Shown: piece after piece, positions 34,886 through 42,693 of the stretch | Layout of the letters: each line of letters opens with the position of its first letter | Numbering within the stretch: the first letter of the stretch is position 1 | From: Flavobacterium praedii | GTDB lineage: Bacteria > Bacteroidota > Bacteroidia > Flavobacteriales > Flavobacteriaceae | DNA length: 64,000 nt | Direction of reading: 5' to 3' | NCBI RefSeq assembly: GCF_026810365.1 | Contig: NZ_CP113948.1 | Coordinates: 510,001 to 574,000 of the forward strand | The notes under the pieces: model-generated | Told to the model about the DNA's origin: nothing | Database searches by the model: none | Seen by the model: only the letters and a program-made list of their open reading frames with translations | Made by a program: the position numbers and the translations under genes

Positions 34886-35755
34886 TATCCACATTTCGGC
34901 AGGCATTCCTATTTTAAGACTTCCATCATTTTTCACTTCGACTTTTACGGCATAAACCAAGTTGACTCTTTCTTCTTTAGTTTGAATGATTTTTGGCGTA
35001 AACTCAGCTACCGATGAAATCCAAGAAATGGTTCCCGGATACGATTTCATTTCGCTTCCATTATCAATTTTTACGGTTACTTTTTGATTCAGCTTTATTT
35101 GAGGAAGTTGTGTTTCACTAATGTATACCCGTAAAGTCATTAGACCAAGATTGGCTATTTTATAAATTGGTTTTCCAAAGGAGGTAATCTCATTGGGTTC
35201 GGCATATTTTGCCAAAACGGTCGCCTGGATAGGATTGATGATTTTACTTTTTTTAATTTGGTCATTTGTCTTTTCGATTTGAACATCAAGCGAAGCAATT
35301 TCGTTTAGAATGGGGGCATTTTGGGTTTGAACCCCTTTTATTTGCTCCTTTATAACCGCTATTTTTCCTTCTATTTCATCTACTTGGCGTTTGGTGGCTG
35401 CATTTTCGGCAAACATATTCTGAATCCTTTTTTGTTCTATCAAAGCTGTTTTGAGTTGTGCTTGCAAGATGCTGATTTGGGATAAAACATTGGCCGATTT
35501 AGAATACACCGTTTCTTTTGAGGCCAAAAGTTGTTGCTTGTTGTAATGCAATTGCGTAGTATCTACCAATCCTACCAAAGTATTTGACTGTATTATGTCA
35601 CCTTCTTCGAGATTTAAATACTCCAGTTTTCCATTGGCTTCAGCCGAAATGGTAACTTCAGTTGCTTCAAAATTGCCATAACCATCGGCTTTGCTGTCGT
35701 TGCTATTGCACGAAAATAGACTTGTTAAGAGTAATATTGTAATTAGATGTTTCAT
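34877..35755 (-). CDS. HlyD/YbhG-type periplasmic adaptor lipoprotein
   Basis: A 292-residue membrane fusion protein with a signal and lipobox (LTSLFSC), a first lipoyl half (GKLEYLNLEEGDIIQSNT), a long coiled coil (about 75-165), a second half (NPIQATVLAKYAEPNEITSFG) and a beta domain. It bridges the ABC permeases to the TolC-like protein at 35826. The C-terminus MWITP and stop are encoded where a C/G repeat begins, in the same register as the ATPase gene at 32977, so the original end may have been replaced. Confidence 0.92.
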   Translation of the reverse strand: MKHLITILLLTSLFSCNSNDSKADGYGNFEATEVTISAEANGKLEYLNLEEGDIIQSNTLVGLVDTTQLHYNKQQLLASKETVYSKSANVLSQISILQAQLKTALIEQKRIQNMFAENAATKRQVDEIEGKIAVIKEQIKGVQTQNAPILNEIASLDVQIEKTNDQIKKSKIINPIQATVLAKYAEPNEITSFGKPIYKIANLGLMTLRVYISETQLPQIKLNQKVTVKIDNGSEMKSYPGTISWISSVAEFTPKIIQTKEERVNLVYAVKVEVKNDGSLKIGMPAEMWITP

Positions 35756-35782
35756 TTGCTTAAAGATTTATTCGTTTGTAAC

Positions 35783-35815
35783 ACCTTTGTCAAAGTTTTA
35801 AACTTTGACAAAGGT
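35783..35815. repeat. Perfect 15-bp inverted repeat in operon spacer
   Basis: ACCTTTGTCAAAGTT, a TTA loop and AACTTTGACAAAGGT. It lies between the TolC-like gene and the adaptor gene. There is no T run, so it is not a standard terminator; it could act as an mRNA stability element. Confidence 0.75.
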
Positions 35816-35825
35816 TGTAGATTTA

Positions 35826-37079
35826 CTAAAGGCTTCCTTTTGTAACTTGATAATTGGCTTTGGCGAGTTCCAATTGTATTTCGTGAATTTTTTGACTGTT
35901 TTTGGCTTCAAACAAATTGGTAAATTCGGTCAAATATTCGGAGGCGGTAATGACGCCGTTTTTTAATTGTGAACTGGCCGATTTTTCTACATATTCTCGT
36001 AGTGTGATTATTTCGGTATCGGTTGCAATGTTGGCTTCTGATTTTTGAATTTCAGCACTGATTTCCTGTAATTGAATGTTGTTATTGAGCAAGAAAGTTT
36101 CTTTTTCGGTAGCGACAATGTCAGCGGAAACGGACAGTGCTTCCTTTTCGGATTTCGATTTATTCCAATCAAATACATTCCAATTGGCTTTTAAACCAAC
36201 CATTAGAATAGGTTCAAATGAATTTTCAACCATATTCAATCCTGGATTTCCATAACCAGCAATTCCAAAGGCGTTTAATTTGGGTAGATTGTTTTTGGCA
36301 ACTATGCTTTTTGAAGCTTCTATTTGCTGATGTTGCAATTCGAAATATTTTAATTCAGGACGATTTATAGTGGTATTGGTTTCAGAAGCAATTATTGGTT
36401 TTTCTAAAGTAGTTGTTTCTGAAATATTGGAATAGGTTAAGGCAGAAAGATTCTCGAATAGTTTTTTCTTATCGAATTGAATTTCTGAAAGTTGTTGTTT
36501 TATTTTTAAATTTTCGGCTTCTAATACTTTTTCGGAAGCTGGTAAAATGGCGCCAAATTGAATGCCCGATTTCACCTCTTTTATTTTTGAATCTAATTGT
36601 TTTTGTTTGGTGATCAAAAGATCTTTTCGCTCTTGCAAAAGGGAAATAGAAAAAAACAACTGATTGATTCTAGATTTGAGTTGGTATAAATTGACCTCGA
36701 CTTGTTGTTGCTGGGTTTCGGTTTGCGCTTCTTTGAGTTTGGTATTAGCATCAATCAATCCACCATTATATAATAACTGATTCACATCAAGAGTGGCTTT
36801 GTATTGGTCTTTATTTAGGGGGCTTACAAAAGGGTTTGGGATTTCGGTCACTTGGTTTTGGTAGGTTCCCTGTGCATTCAAATCAATTTTTGGCAGTTTA
36901 CCGGTTTGCAAAGCATTGACCTCATAATCGGATTTTTGCTGTAACAAATCGATTTGTTTGGCTGTTGGATAATTTTGACGCACCAGAGAATAACAATTTT
37001 CCAATGTTATTTTTTGCTGCGCTTGTACAAAAAAGGATACTAGAAATAGAAGGGTAAAGGTATATGTTGAAGTTCTCAT
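35826..37079 (-). CDS. TolC-family outer-membrane protein of the ABC exporter
   Basis: A 417-residue TolC-type channel with a signal peptide ending near FFVQAQQK and two coiled-coil repeats, including [19 protein letters not shown] and [20 protein letters not shown]. Its ATG overlaps the stop of tetR by 4 nt, so translation is coupled. Together with the adaptor, two ATPases and two permeases it makes a complete envelope-spanning ABC export machine, with all parts in one operon. Confidence 0.93.
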   Translation of the reverse strand: MRTSTYTFTLLFLVSFFVQAQQKITLENCYSLVRQNYPTAKQIDLLQQKSDYEVNALQTGKLPKIDLNAQGTYQNQVTEIPNPFVSPLNKDQYKATLDVNQLLYNGGLIDANTKLKEAQTETQQQQVEVNLYQLKSRINQLFFSISLLQERKDLLITKQKQLDSKIKEVKSGIQFGAILPASEKVLEAENLKIKQQLSEIQFDKKKLFENLSALTYSNISETTTLEKPIIASETNTTINRPELKYFELQHQQIEASKSIVAKNNLPKLNAFGIAGYGNPGLNMVENSFEPILMVGLKANWNVFDWNKSKSEKEALSVSADIVATEKETFLLNNNIQLQEISAEIQKSEANIATDTEIITLREYVEKSASSQLKNGVITASEYLTEFTNLFEAKNSQKIHEIQLELAKANYQVTKGSL

Positions 37080-37669
37080 TTTTTTATCGAATTAATAATC
37101 GTTTCGGCTATGCTCGTTTTTCGTTCCTCCATCATTTCGTCGAATTCAGTTTCTGAAAGCTGAATAATGCCTCGTACCATCATTTTGGCTGCAAAAGGAA
37201 AAACGGTCATTGAAAAAATATCCAAAAGAAGTTGTTTAGGGTTCATTGGTTTTATAATTCCGCTGGCTATTTCTCTTTCTATTTGGGCTAATAATGGAGT
37301 AGGGTTGGGACGGTTTTTATGATTTAGAAATTTCAGTACGAATTCGGGATTGTTGTTCATTTCCTGAATGACAAATGGTGGCAAGTAGGGATTGAGAATG
37401 ACGAACGATATATAGCTATGGGTAAATTTTCTAATTTTTTCAAAAACCGTATCCTCTGAATTAAATATCTCATTAATCTGTGGTGCCAGTTGAGAGAAAG
37501 CATTCATGAACACCGCTTCAAAAAGCAATTGTTTGTTTTTATAACAATAATGCAACATGGCTTTGTTAATACCAGCTTCATCCGCGATTTCTTGCATGCG
37601 AGCGCCAGAGAATCCTTTTTTTTGGAACACTATTCTGGCGGCATTGAATATTTTTTCTTCGGTTGTCAT
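37076..37669 (-). CDS. TetR-family repressor of the ABC exporter operon
   Basis: A 197-residue TetR regulator. The N-terminal helix-turn-helix is clear ([41 protein letters not shown]) and the C-terminal ligand domain is helical. It heads the operon and overlaps the TolC gene by 4 nt. Two palindromes built on AACCAT/ATGGTT cover its start region, so it probably represses its own operon until the exporter's substrate binds it. Confidence 0.93.
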   Translation of the reverse strand: MTTEEKIFNAARIVFQKKGFSGARMQEIADEAGINKAMLHYCYKNKQLLFEAVFMNAFSQLAPQINEIFNSEDTVFEKIRKFTHSYISFVILNPYLPPFVIQEMNNNPEFVLKFLNHKNRPNPTPLLAQIEREIASGIIKPMNPKQLLLDIFSMTVFPFAAKMMVRGIIQLSETEFDEMMEERKTSIAETIINSIKK

Positions 37670-37682
37670 TGTTTCTAACTAT

Positions 37683-37711
37683 ATGGTTTAACCATTTGGT
37701 TAACAAAGATA
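37683..37711 (-). promoter_or_regulatory. TetR operon promoter with overlapping operators
   Basis: A -7 element TATCTTTG lies at 37704-37711 on the minus strand. TTAACCATTTGGTTAA (37688-37703) and ATGGTTTAACCAT (37683-37695) are overlapping palindromes directly downstream, covering the expected start site. Confidence 0.72.
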
Positions 37712-37756
37712 GGTAAAAAAAGTATTTCGGGTTGAAATACTTTGTGATTTTTTTTG

Positions 37757-37820
37757 ACACAGATTACACAGATTACCACAGATTAATTTGTGCTAATTTG
37801 TGAAATTAGTGGCTAATATT
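37757..37820. repeat. ACACAGATTACACAGATT repeat
   Basis: GACACAGATTACACAGATTA, a further CACAGATTAA, and TTTGTGCTAATTTGTG on the other arm. It shares its sequence with the spacer repeat at 33734-33860. Confidence 0.6.
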
Positions 37821-37827
37821 TTTTCAT

Positions 37828-38022
37828 CTATTTTCTTTCTTCTTTCACAAATATATTAAACAATAATCCACCTAGTAAACTGCCGTAAAGTGTCGAGTTT
37901 ACCGGTTTTGAGGTTATGGCACAACTGCCCGACGCACATCCCACGAAGTGATAATACAAATAGCCGCCCATGGCACCAACGACAATTCCGATGCCCGTGA
38001 TAATGATCGCTTTCTGGGTCAT
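37828..38022 (-). CDS. Small membrane protein with GCASGSCAI motif (DUF6132-like)
   Basis: A 64-residue protein with two hydrophobic segments (about 5-25 and 45-58) separated by a loop VGCASGSCAITSKPVNSTLY. The two Cys in the loop and the following ITS-P-NS-LYG pattern fit the small DUF6132 family found near sulfur and thioredoxin genes. It overlaps the thioredoxin gene by 4 nt. It is the last gene of the five-gene unit starting at 39727. A role in redox transfer across the membrane is a guess. Confidence 0.7.
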   Translation of the reverse strand: MTQKAIIITGIGIVVGAMGGYLYYHFVGCASGSCAITSKPVNSTLYGSLLGGLLFNIFVKEERK

Positions 38023-38321
38023 GAGTTGCTTTTTTCTACAATTACTTTAATTAAATCAGTAGCGCCCAAAACTCCCGATTGTCTCCATAATTGCTTTCCG
38101 TTTTGGAAAAGAATCATAGTAGGAACTCCACGAACTTGGTACTGCGAAGCGATTTGTTGGTTCTTGTCCACATCAATTTTGATGATGGAAATGCGTTCAC
38201 CCAAATTGTCTTTGACTTGTTTTAAAATGGGAGCCAATGTTTGACAAGGCCCGCACCAAGTGGCAAAAAAATCAACCAAAACTGGTTTGTCGGATTGAAT
38301 AATGTTGTTGAAATTGCTCAT
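38019..38321 (-). CDS. Thioredoxin
   Basis: A 100-residue thioredoxin with the active site WCGPC near residue 22, the cis-Pro segment RGVPTMILFQNGK and no signal peptide, so it acts in the cytoplasm. It overlaps the genes on both sides by 4 nt (ATGA), indicating tight coupling with two small Cys-motif membrane proteins. In this neighbourhood it may reduce persulfides or mixed disulfides, as part of thiol homeostasis; a general housekeeping role is also possible. Confidence 0.94.
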   Translation of the reverse strand: MSNFNNIIQSDKPVLVDFFATWCGPCQTLAPILKQVKDNLGERISIIKIDVDKNQQIASQYQVRGVPTMILFQNGKQLWRQSGVLGATDLIKVIVEKSNS

Positions 38322-38521
38322 TTTTTGGTGTATTTATTTCTGGGAATGGAGCAACCATTGGGTCCACAGCCCGTATTGAAAATTGCTTGAACAAAGAAAA
38401 ACAGTCCGAAGGCTATAAAAAACCATTCGTGTGTGTAGTAAGCCTGTGCAAATAAGAAAACAGCAAAAGCCAAACGAAAAATTCGCATAACGTGCCAGTT
38501 GCTAAATAGTAATTCTTTCAT
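38318..38521 (-). CDS. Small membrane protein with GCGPNGCSI motif
   Basis: A 67-residue protein with an N-terminal amphipathic start, a hydrophobic hairpin (about residues 12-50) and a tail NTGCGPNGCSIPRNKYTKK. The GC-x3-GC-x-I motif matches that of the protein at 37828 (GCASGSCAI), although the two are otherwise different. It overlaps the thioredoxin gene by 4 nt. Not recognised as a named family; redox or metal role inferred from the paired Cys and its neighbour. Confidence 0.68.
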   Translation of the reverse strand: MKELLFSNWHVMRIFRLAFAVFLFAQAYYTHEWFFIAFGLFFFVQAIFNTGCGPNGCSIPRNKYTKK

Positions 38522-38560
38522 TTTTTAGGTTTATAAAAAGTTTAAATTGTTTGAAATCCG

Positions 38561-38630
38561 GCAAGGTTTCAAAAACCTTGTAGGTATGTTTCTTGTTTTC
38601 AATATACCTACAAGGTCAAAAAAAGAACTT
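38561..38630. repeat. CTTGTAGGTAT inverted repeat
   Basis: CTTGTAGGTAT (38577-38587) and ATACCTACAAG (38604-38614) are perfect inverted arms, preceded by a small CAAGGTTT/AAACCTTG hairpin. It fills the spacer between the methyltransferase gene and the small membrane protein gene. Confidence 0.65.
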
Positions 38631-38662
38631 GCAGGAAAGCTGGTACTGAATGGTCTCCTGCT

Positions 38663-39520
38663 TTAACTTGATAATTTTTTTATTTTCAATAACTTTTGTC
38701 CAATTTTATATTTGACATCATAAGCAATTTCTTTTTGCAAAGTTTCTAAAGCTATTTCAGTTTTGCTTACGAGTAATACTTCTGCAAAACTTGTGCTCAT
38801 GCTTACATTTAAAACGCCTTCAAATTGTTTAAATTTTTCGGTAACCGTATTTTTGCAACCACTACAGGTAATTCCTTCGAAGGGATATAAATTGACAAGC
38901 ACTTCATTATTTTTTTGCAATTCAATGAATAATTCAGAACCCGTTCTTGGCATGGCAGAATCTTGACAAACTTCCATTTTTAGAAAATGAAAACTAGCAT
39001 TAAAAAGCAATTTATATTCTTCTAGGCTTCCGCCAAAAGGTGGGCCATTTTCAAAAGCACGATTGAATAATAATCCAATAATTTTGCCTTTTTGGGCAAG
39101 TAGCTGATGCATTTTCCAAACGTATTTTTGGCGCATGGTGGGTGGCAAAGCGCAAAAGAAGGTTTGTTCGATTATAAACTCGTATTCCCCTTGATGTTCA
39201 AAAAAGTCACCCAAAACGATGTTGATGTTGGGATTGTCTTTGAATTTGTTTTTTAGGTTATCGACTAATGTAGGTGCGATATCAATGACGGTAACATTTT
39301 TAAAACCTTTTTCAAGAAGATAAACCGCTTCATGAGTATTTCCGCAGCCAGGTATTAAAATTCGACTGTTTTTATTTTCTAAAGTATTGATGTAATGTTT
39401 TATGGGTGGAGATACTTCGCCAAGATCCCAACCTGTTGAATTGGCTAGGTATTGATTGTCCCAATAGGTTTGATCCAAAGGTTTTTCACAAGATAGCACA
39501 CAGCATTTTAGTTCCTCCAT
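38663..39520 (-). CDS. TPMT-type methyltransferase fused to a heavy-metal-associated domain
   Basis: A 285-residue fusion. Residues about 15-205 form a class I SAM-dependent methyltransferase of the thiopurine methyltransferase type (WDLGEVSPPIKHYI, ILIPGCGNTHEAVYLL, FFCALPPTMRQKYV, GPPFGGSLEEY). Residues about 215-280 form an HMA ferredoxin-like domain with the metal-binding loop GITCSGCKNTV. Related enzymes methylate thiols, sulfide or metalloids; the HMA domain may deliver or sense a soft metal. Extra Cys occur at the N-terminus (CCVLSC). It lies 3 nt downstream of a DUF2892 gene and upstream of the thioredoxin set. Confidence 0.86.
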   Translation of the reverse strand: MEELKCCVLSCEKPLDQTYWDNQYLANSTGWDLGEVSPPIKHYINTLENKNSRILIPGCGNTHEAVYLLEKGFKNVTVIDIAPTLVDNLKNKFKDNPNINIVLGDFFEHQGEYEFIIEQTFFCALPPTMRQKYVWKMHQLLAQKGKIIGLLFNRAFENGPPFGGSLEEYKLLFNASFHFLKMEVCQDSAMPRTGSELFIELQKNNEVLVNLYPFEGITCSGCKNTVTEKFKQFEGVLNVSMSTSFAEVLLVSKTEIALETLQKEIAYDVKYKIGQKLLKIKKLSS

Positions 39521-39523
39521 AAT

Positions 39524-39727
39524 TTATATTTTTTTTCGTGTATTTAATCCAAAAGGCAAGTACAAAGGGCAAATTCCAATAAAACTGGTTAAAACAAATA
39601 CTACTGCTAAAGCAAGAAGAACGTATGCGAGTGTGCCACTTATGATTCCGGTGTATGTTAAAACAGTTAAAATAATTGCTATAAATAATCGCACCAACTT
39701 GTCTGTAGAACCCATATTTTTTTTCAT
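39524..39727 (-). CDS. DUF2892 (YgaP-type) small membrane protein
   Basis: A 67-residue protein with two membrane segments and the diagnostic ending GICPLYLPFGLNT, including a Cys at the cytoplasmic face. It is the first gene of the thiol operon, followed after 3 nt by the methyltransferase-HMA gene. A weak copy of the Crp/Fnr-type site lies upstream (39778-39791). DUF2892 is often fused to or next to rhodaneses, which fits the island. Confidence 0.82.
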   Translation of the reverse strand: MKKNMGSTDKLVRLFIAIILTVLTYTGIISGTLAYVLLALAVVFVLTSFIGICPLYLPFGLNTRKKI

Positions 39728-39777
39728 AATAAATTGTTTTTTTTTAATGATTTTATTTTTTCTTAGTTGTAAAACAG

Positions 39778-39791
39778 GTAATTAAAGTTAC
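39778..39791 (-). promoter_or_regulatory. Weak Crp/Fnr-type site upstream of the thiol operon
   Basis: Minus-strand GTAACTTTAATTAC is one change from the GTAAC-N4-ATCAC form. Its centre lies 36.5 nt from the end of a poor -7 candidate, TAAAATCA (39748-39755). The geometry fits, but the -7 element does not match well. Confidence 0.4.
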
Positions 39792-39994
39792 GTATAAAAA
39801 TCTTTCTCTGAAAATATTTTAATTGAAACAAAATTGTTTCGATAAAGTGATGCTCTTAGAGTAATGGCATTAAGTTAAGGTATGAATATTAAAACGGAAG
39901 CTGATTTTTGACAACAAAGGCAATAGTTTTTATAAAATCGATAAACGAGAATGGTTAATTTTCAATCTAAAATTTCTTAACGTTACGTTTTTTT

Positions 39995-40107
39995 GCGTGA
40001 GGGATAGGAGCTAGCTACCAAAGTAGCGCGGATAGCCCGACAACAGTAGGGAAATGGGCCGAATAGTTAGTGTAATAAGTTGGCCCATTTTCCTACTGGT
40101 GGCACGC
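39995..40107. repeat. Structured intergenic element (three-stem fold)
   Basis: The plus strand shows an outer pair GCGTG (39995-39999) with CACGC (40103-40107), an inner hairpin GCTAC-CAAA-GTAGC (40014-40027) and a long hairpin AGTAGGGAAATGGGCC (40045-40060) with GGCCCATTTTCCTACT (40082-40097), which has one G-U. It is more GC-rich than its surroundings. It resembles dispersed elements I recall from other flavobacterial genomes. The rest of 39728-40120 shows no gene. Confidence 0.65.
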
Positions 40108-40120
40108 CCTAATTGTTCTT

Positions 40121-41536
40121 TTATTTCAAAATTTTACTTTGGCAGACAAAATCGGTTCTTGGGATATCTGTTTTTGCAATGGCATTGAAACCACCTTCAA
40201 TCTCGGTGAAATTTCTAAATCCTCGAGACTGCAAAATGGAAGCGGCAATCATGCTGCGGTAACCGCCGGCACAATGCATAAAAAAGTGCTCTTTTGGATC
40301 GATATCTTTTATCCAATCATTGATGTTTGCCAGGGGTTTGCTGTAGGCATCTTCGATATGTTCGGCACTGTATTCGCTTTCTTTTCTAATGTCAATGATT
40401 TTGCTTTCGCCAATTTTCATTAGCGTTTTGAATTGGTCTGCATTGATTCGGTTTATGGTGTCTATTTCTTTTCCTGCTTTTTTCCAAGCTTCAAAACCAC
40501 CTTCTAGATGACCCAATAAATGATCAAAACCAACGCGACTCAATCGGGTTACCGTTTCTTTTTCTCTTCCCACTTCGGTAACTAAAATAATTGGTTGTTT
40601 GACATCGGCGATCAAAGCGCCTACCCAAGGGGCAAAATCGCCATCGACGCCAATGTTTATGGATTGGGGAATAAAACCTTTGGCAAAATCACTGTTGTTT
40701 CGAGTGTCTAGGATTAAAGCGGCAGTACTTTCTGCTATGGTTTCAAATTCAGCTACAGATATACCTTTTAATCCAAGGTCTAAAACATTCTCAAAACTAG
40801 TGTATCCTTTTTTGTTCATGGCAACATTCATTCCAAAATAAGCTGGAGGAGGGAGCAGACCGTCTGTGACTTCATTGATGAATTCGGCTTCGGTCATATT
40901 GGCTCTCAGTGCATAGTTGGTTGCTTTTTGATTCCCAATTGTTGATACTGTTTCTTTGCTCATGTTTTTGCCACAGGCACTTCCTGCACCATGGGCGGGA
41001 TATACGATTACATCATCTGCAAGAGTCATGACTTTGTCTCTTAAGGAATGGAAAAGTAATCCTGCCAATTGTTCTTGAGTCATTCCAGCAGCTTTTTGGG
41101 CCAAATCAGGTCTTCCTACATCGCCAATGAATAAAGTATCTCCAGAGAAAACAGCATGGTCTTTTCCGTTTTCGTCGACTAGCAAATAAGTAGAACTTTC
41201 CATAGTATGACCAGGAGTGTGCAGTACTTTTATTTTGATATTTCCAATTTCAAAAATTTGATTATCTGTAGCAACAATGGCATCAAATTCTGGTTTTGCG
41301 GTTGGTCCGTAAACGATTGCAGCTCCAGTTTCTTTGCTTAAATCCAAATGACCCGAAACAAAATCGGCATGAAAATGGGTTTCGAAAATGTATTTCAATT
41401 TGACTCCATCACGTTCGATTCTATCCAAATAGGGTTGTGTTTCTCTAAGTGGGTCAATTATTGCCGCTTCCCCATTAGAAGTGATATAATAGGCTCCTTG
41501 TGCTAAACAACCGGTATATATTTGTTCAATTTGCAT
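40121..41536 (-). CDS. CstB-like persulfide dioxygenase with two rhodanese domains
   Basis: A 471-residue three-domain enzyme. Residues 1-240 are a metallo-beta-lactamase persulfide dioxygenase (FETHFHADFVSGH, LHTPGHTMESSTY, FSGDTLFIGDVGRPDL). Residues about 255-355 are a rhodanese-fold domain in which the loop reads TEVGREKE and lacks the catalytic Cys. Residues about 365-460 are a rhodanese with an intact loop HCAGGYRS. This matches the layout of CstB-type enzymes, which oxidise low-molecular-weight persulfides and yield thiosulfate. It lies 80 nt downstream of the TauE gene, with its own promoter between (41560-41603). Confidence 0.92.
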   Translation of the reverse strand: MQIEQIYTGCLAQGAYYITSNGEAAIIDPLRETQPYLDRIERDGVKLKYIFETHFHADFVSGHLDLSKETGAAIVYGPTAKPEFDAIVATDNQIFEIGNIKIKVLHTPGHTMESSTYLLVDENGKDHAVFSGDTLFIGDVGRPDLAQKAAGMTQEQLAGLLFHSLRDKVMTLADDVIVYPAHGAGSACGKNMSKETVSTIGNQKATNYALRANMTEAEFINEVTDGLLPPPAYFGMNVAMNKKGYTSFENVLDLGLKGISVAEFETIAESTAALILDTRNNSDFAKGFIPQSINIGVDGDFAPWVGALIADVKQPIILVTEVGREKETVTRLSRVGFDHLLGHLEGGFEAWKKAGKEIDTINRINADQFKTLMKIGESKIIDIRKESEYSAEHIEDAYSKPLANINDWIKDIDPKEHFFMHCAGGYRSMIAASILQSRGFRNFTEIEGGFNAIAKTDIPRTDFVCQSKILK

Positions 41537-41559
41537 GATTTTTTAATTTTAATGTGATA

Positions 41560-41603
41560 CAAAGTTAATCTCGATTTTCGGAAAAGTTTGTGATAATTGT
41601 TAC
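41560..41603 (-). promoter_or_regulatory. Persulfide dioxygenase promoter with class II Crp/Fnr-type site
   Basis: Minus-strand TAACTTTG (-7, 41560-41567) has no -33 box. The palindrome GTAACAATTATCAC (41590-41603) is centred 36.5 nt upstream of the final G. Confidence 0.75.
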
Positions 41604-41616
41604 TTTTAACTAAAGT

Positions 41617-42405
41617 TTATTTCAAGATGGTTTCTTTAATGATAATGTAGATTCCCATGACTAAAATAAACCAGCCAAAAACGGGCTTAAGCTTGTCTCC
41701 ATCTACTTTTTTGGATAATTGAGTACCAATAAGCATTCCTATAAATGCAATAGCTGAAATTGTAAATAAGAAAGGATAATCAATGGGTGTGCCAATGTAT
41801 AAATCACCAATAAAACCGATGGAAGAATTAACAAAAATGATTAGTAATGAAGTTCCAACAGCTTGTTTCATTGGTAAATTGGCAAAAAACAATAGAGCTG
41901 GAATAATTAGAAATCCACCGCCAGCCCCTAAAAATCCAGTTACGATTCCGACTATAGAACCGATTAGTGCTAATTGCCAGTAATTGGTTCCTACAGATTT
42001 TATGTTTGAATTGGATTTTCGAATCATTGAAAACGAAGCTGCCATCATCAAAACGGCAAAAATAATCATGATTAGAAAATTTTTGGTGACTTGAAAATCA
42101 TTTAGAGTAAAAAGTACATTCGGGATTTTTAGAATAATTACTTCTCGGATGATTAATATGGAGATGACAGAAGGAACAGCAAAAAATAATGCGGATTTGA
42201 CTTTGAGATTTCCCATTCGGTAATGGCTGAAACATCCTGATAAAGCAGTAATTCCAACAATAAATAAGGAATAACTAGTAGCCAATTTTGGATCAATTTT
42301 AAATAAATAAACCAATATGGGAATGGTCAAAATAGAACCACCACCACCAATTAGCCCTAGAGAAAGACCTATTATTATTGAAGCCAAATAACCGAAGTAT
42401 TCCAT
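41617..42405 (-). CDS. TauE/SafE-family sulfite/sulfonate exporter
   Basis: A 262-residue polytopic membrane protein with about eight helices and the duplicated glycine-rich motifs GLSLGLIGGGGSILTIPILV and IVGIVTGFLGAGGGFLIIPA that mark the TauE/SafE family. It probably removes sulfite or related sulfur anions made by persulfide oxidation. The gene stands between the persulfide dioxygenase and the Crp/Fnr gene. Its promoter has a Crp/Fnr-type site. The pairing of CstB and TauE is also known from Firmicute sulfide-detoxification operons. Confidence 0.92.
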   Translation of the reverse strand: MEYFGYLASIIIGLSLGLIGGGGSILTIPILVYLFKIDPKLATSYSLFIVGITALSGCFSHYRMGNLKVKSALFFAVPSVISILIIREVIILKIPNVLFTLNDFQVTKNFLIMIIFAVLMMAASFSMIRKSNSNIKSVGTNYWQLALIGSIVGIVTGFLGAGGGFLIIPALLFFANLPMKQAVGTSLLIIFVNSSIGFIGDLYIGTPIDYPFLFTISAIAFIGMLIGTQLSKKVDGDKLKPVFGWFILVMGIYIIIKETILK

Positions 42406-42424
42406 ATTTTGTTTTTATTTACTG

Positions 42425-42468
42425 CAAAGATGCGGAGACTATTTTTGATATAAAGTAACTTTTATCAC
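42425..42468 (-). promoter_or_regulatory. tauE promoter with class II Crp/Fnr-type site
   Basis: Minus-strand CATCTTTG (-7, one mismatch, 42425-42432) has no -33 box. The palindrome GTGATAAAAGTTAC (42455-42468) is centred 36.5 nt upstream of the final G. Confidence 0.72.
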
Positions 42469-42476
42469 ATTTAGAA

Positions 42477-42690
42477 GGCAGATTTCAGAAGTCAGAAGCC
42501 AGAAGTCAGAAGGCAGAAGGCAGAAGTCAGAAGGCAGAATGCAGATTTCAGAAGTCAGATTTCAGAAGTCAGAAATCACTATTCACTACTCACTATTCAC
42601 TACTCACTACTCACTTCTCACTATTCACTACTCACTATTCACTTCTCACTATTCACTACTCACTATTCACTACTCACTATTCACTACGCA
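42477..42690. repeat. Two short-period tandem repeat arrays
   Basis: The first ~100 nt are variants of CAGAAGT/CAGAAGG words (period 7-9). The next ~110 nt are variants of ACTATTC/ACTACTC with a 7-nt period. They fill the space between the crp stop and the tauE promoter. A frame through them encodes only low-complexity H/Y/S/L text. Confidence 0.85.
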
Positions 42691-42693
42691 TAA

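Noticed and set aside
35783..35815. Terminator after the TolC-like gene
   Set aside because: Perfect hairpin but no T run on either strand, and the downstream adaptor belongs to the same export system; called a repeat instead.
42477..42690. Possible CRISPR array
   Set aside because: Units are 7-9 nt with no unique spacers, and no cas genes are present.
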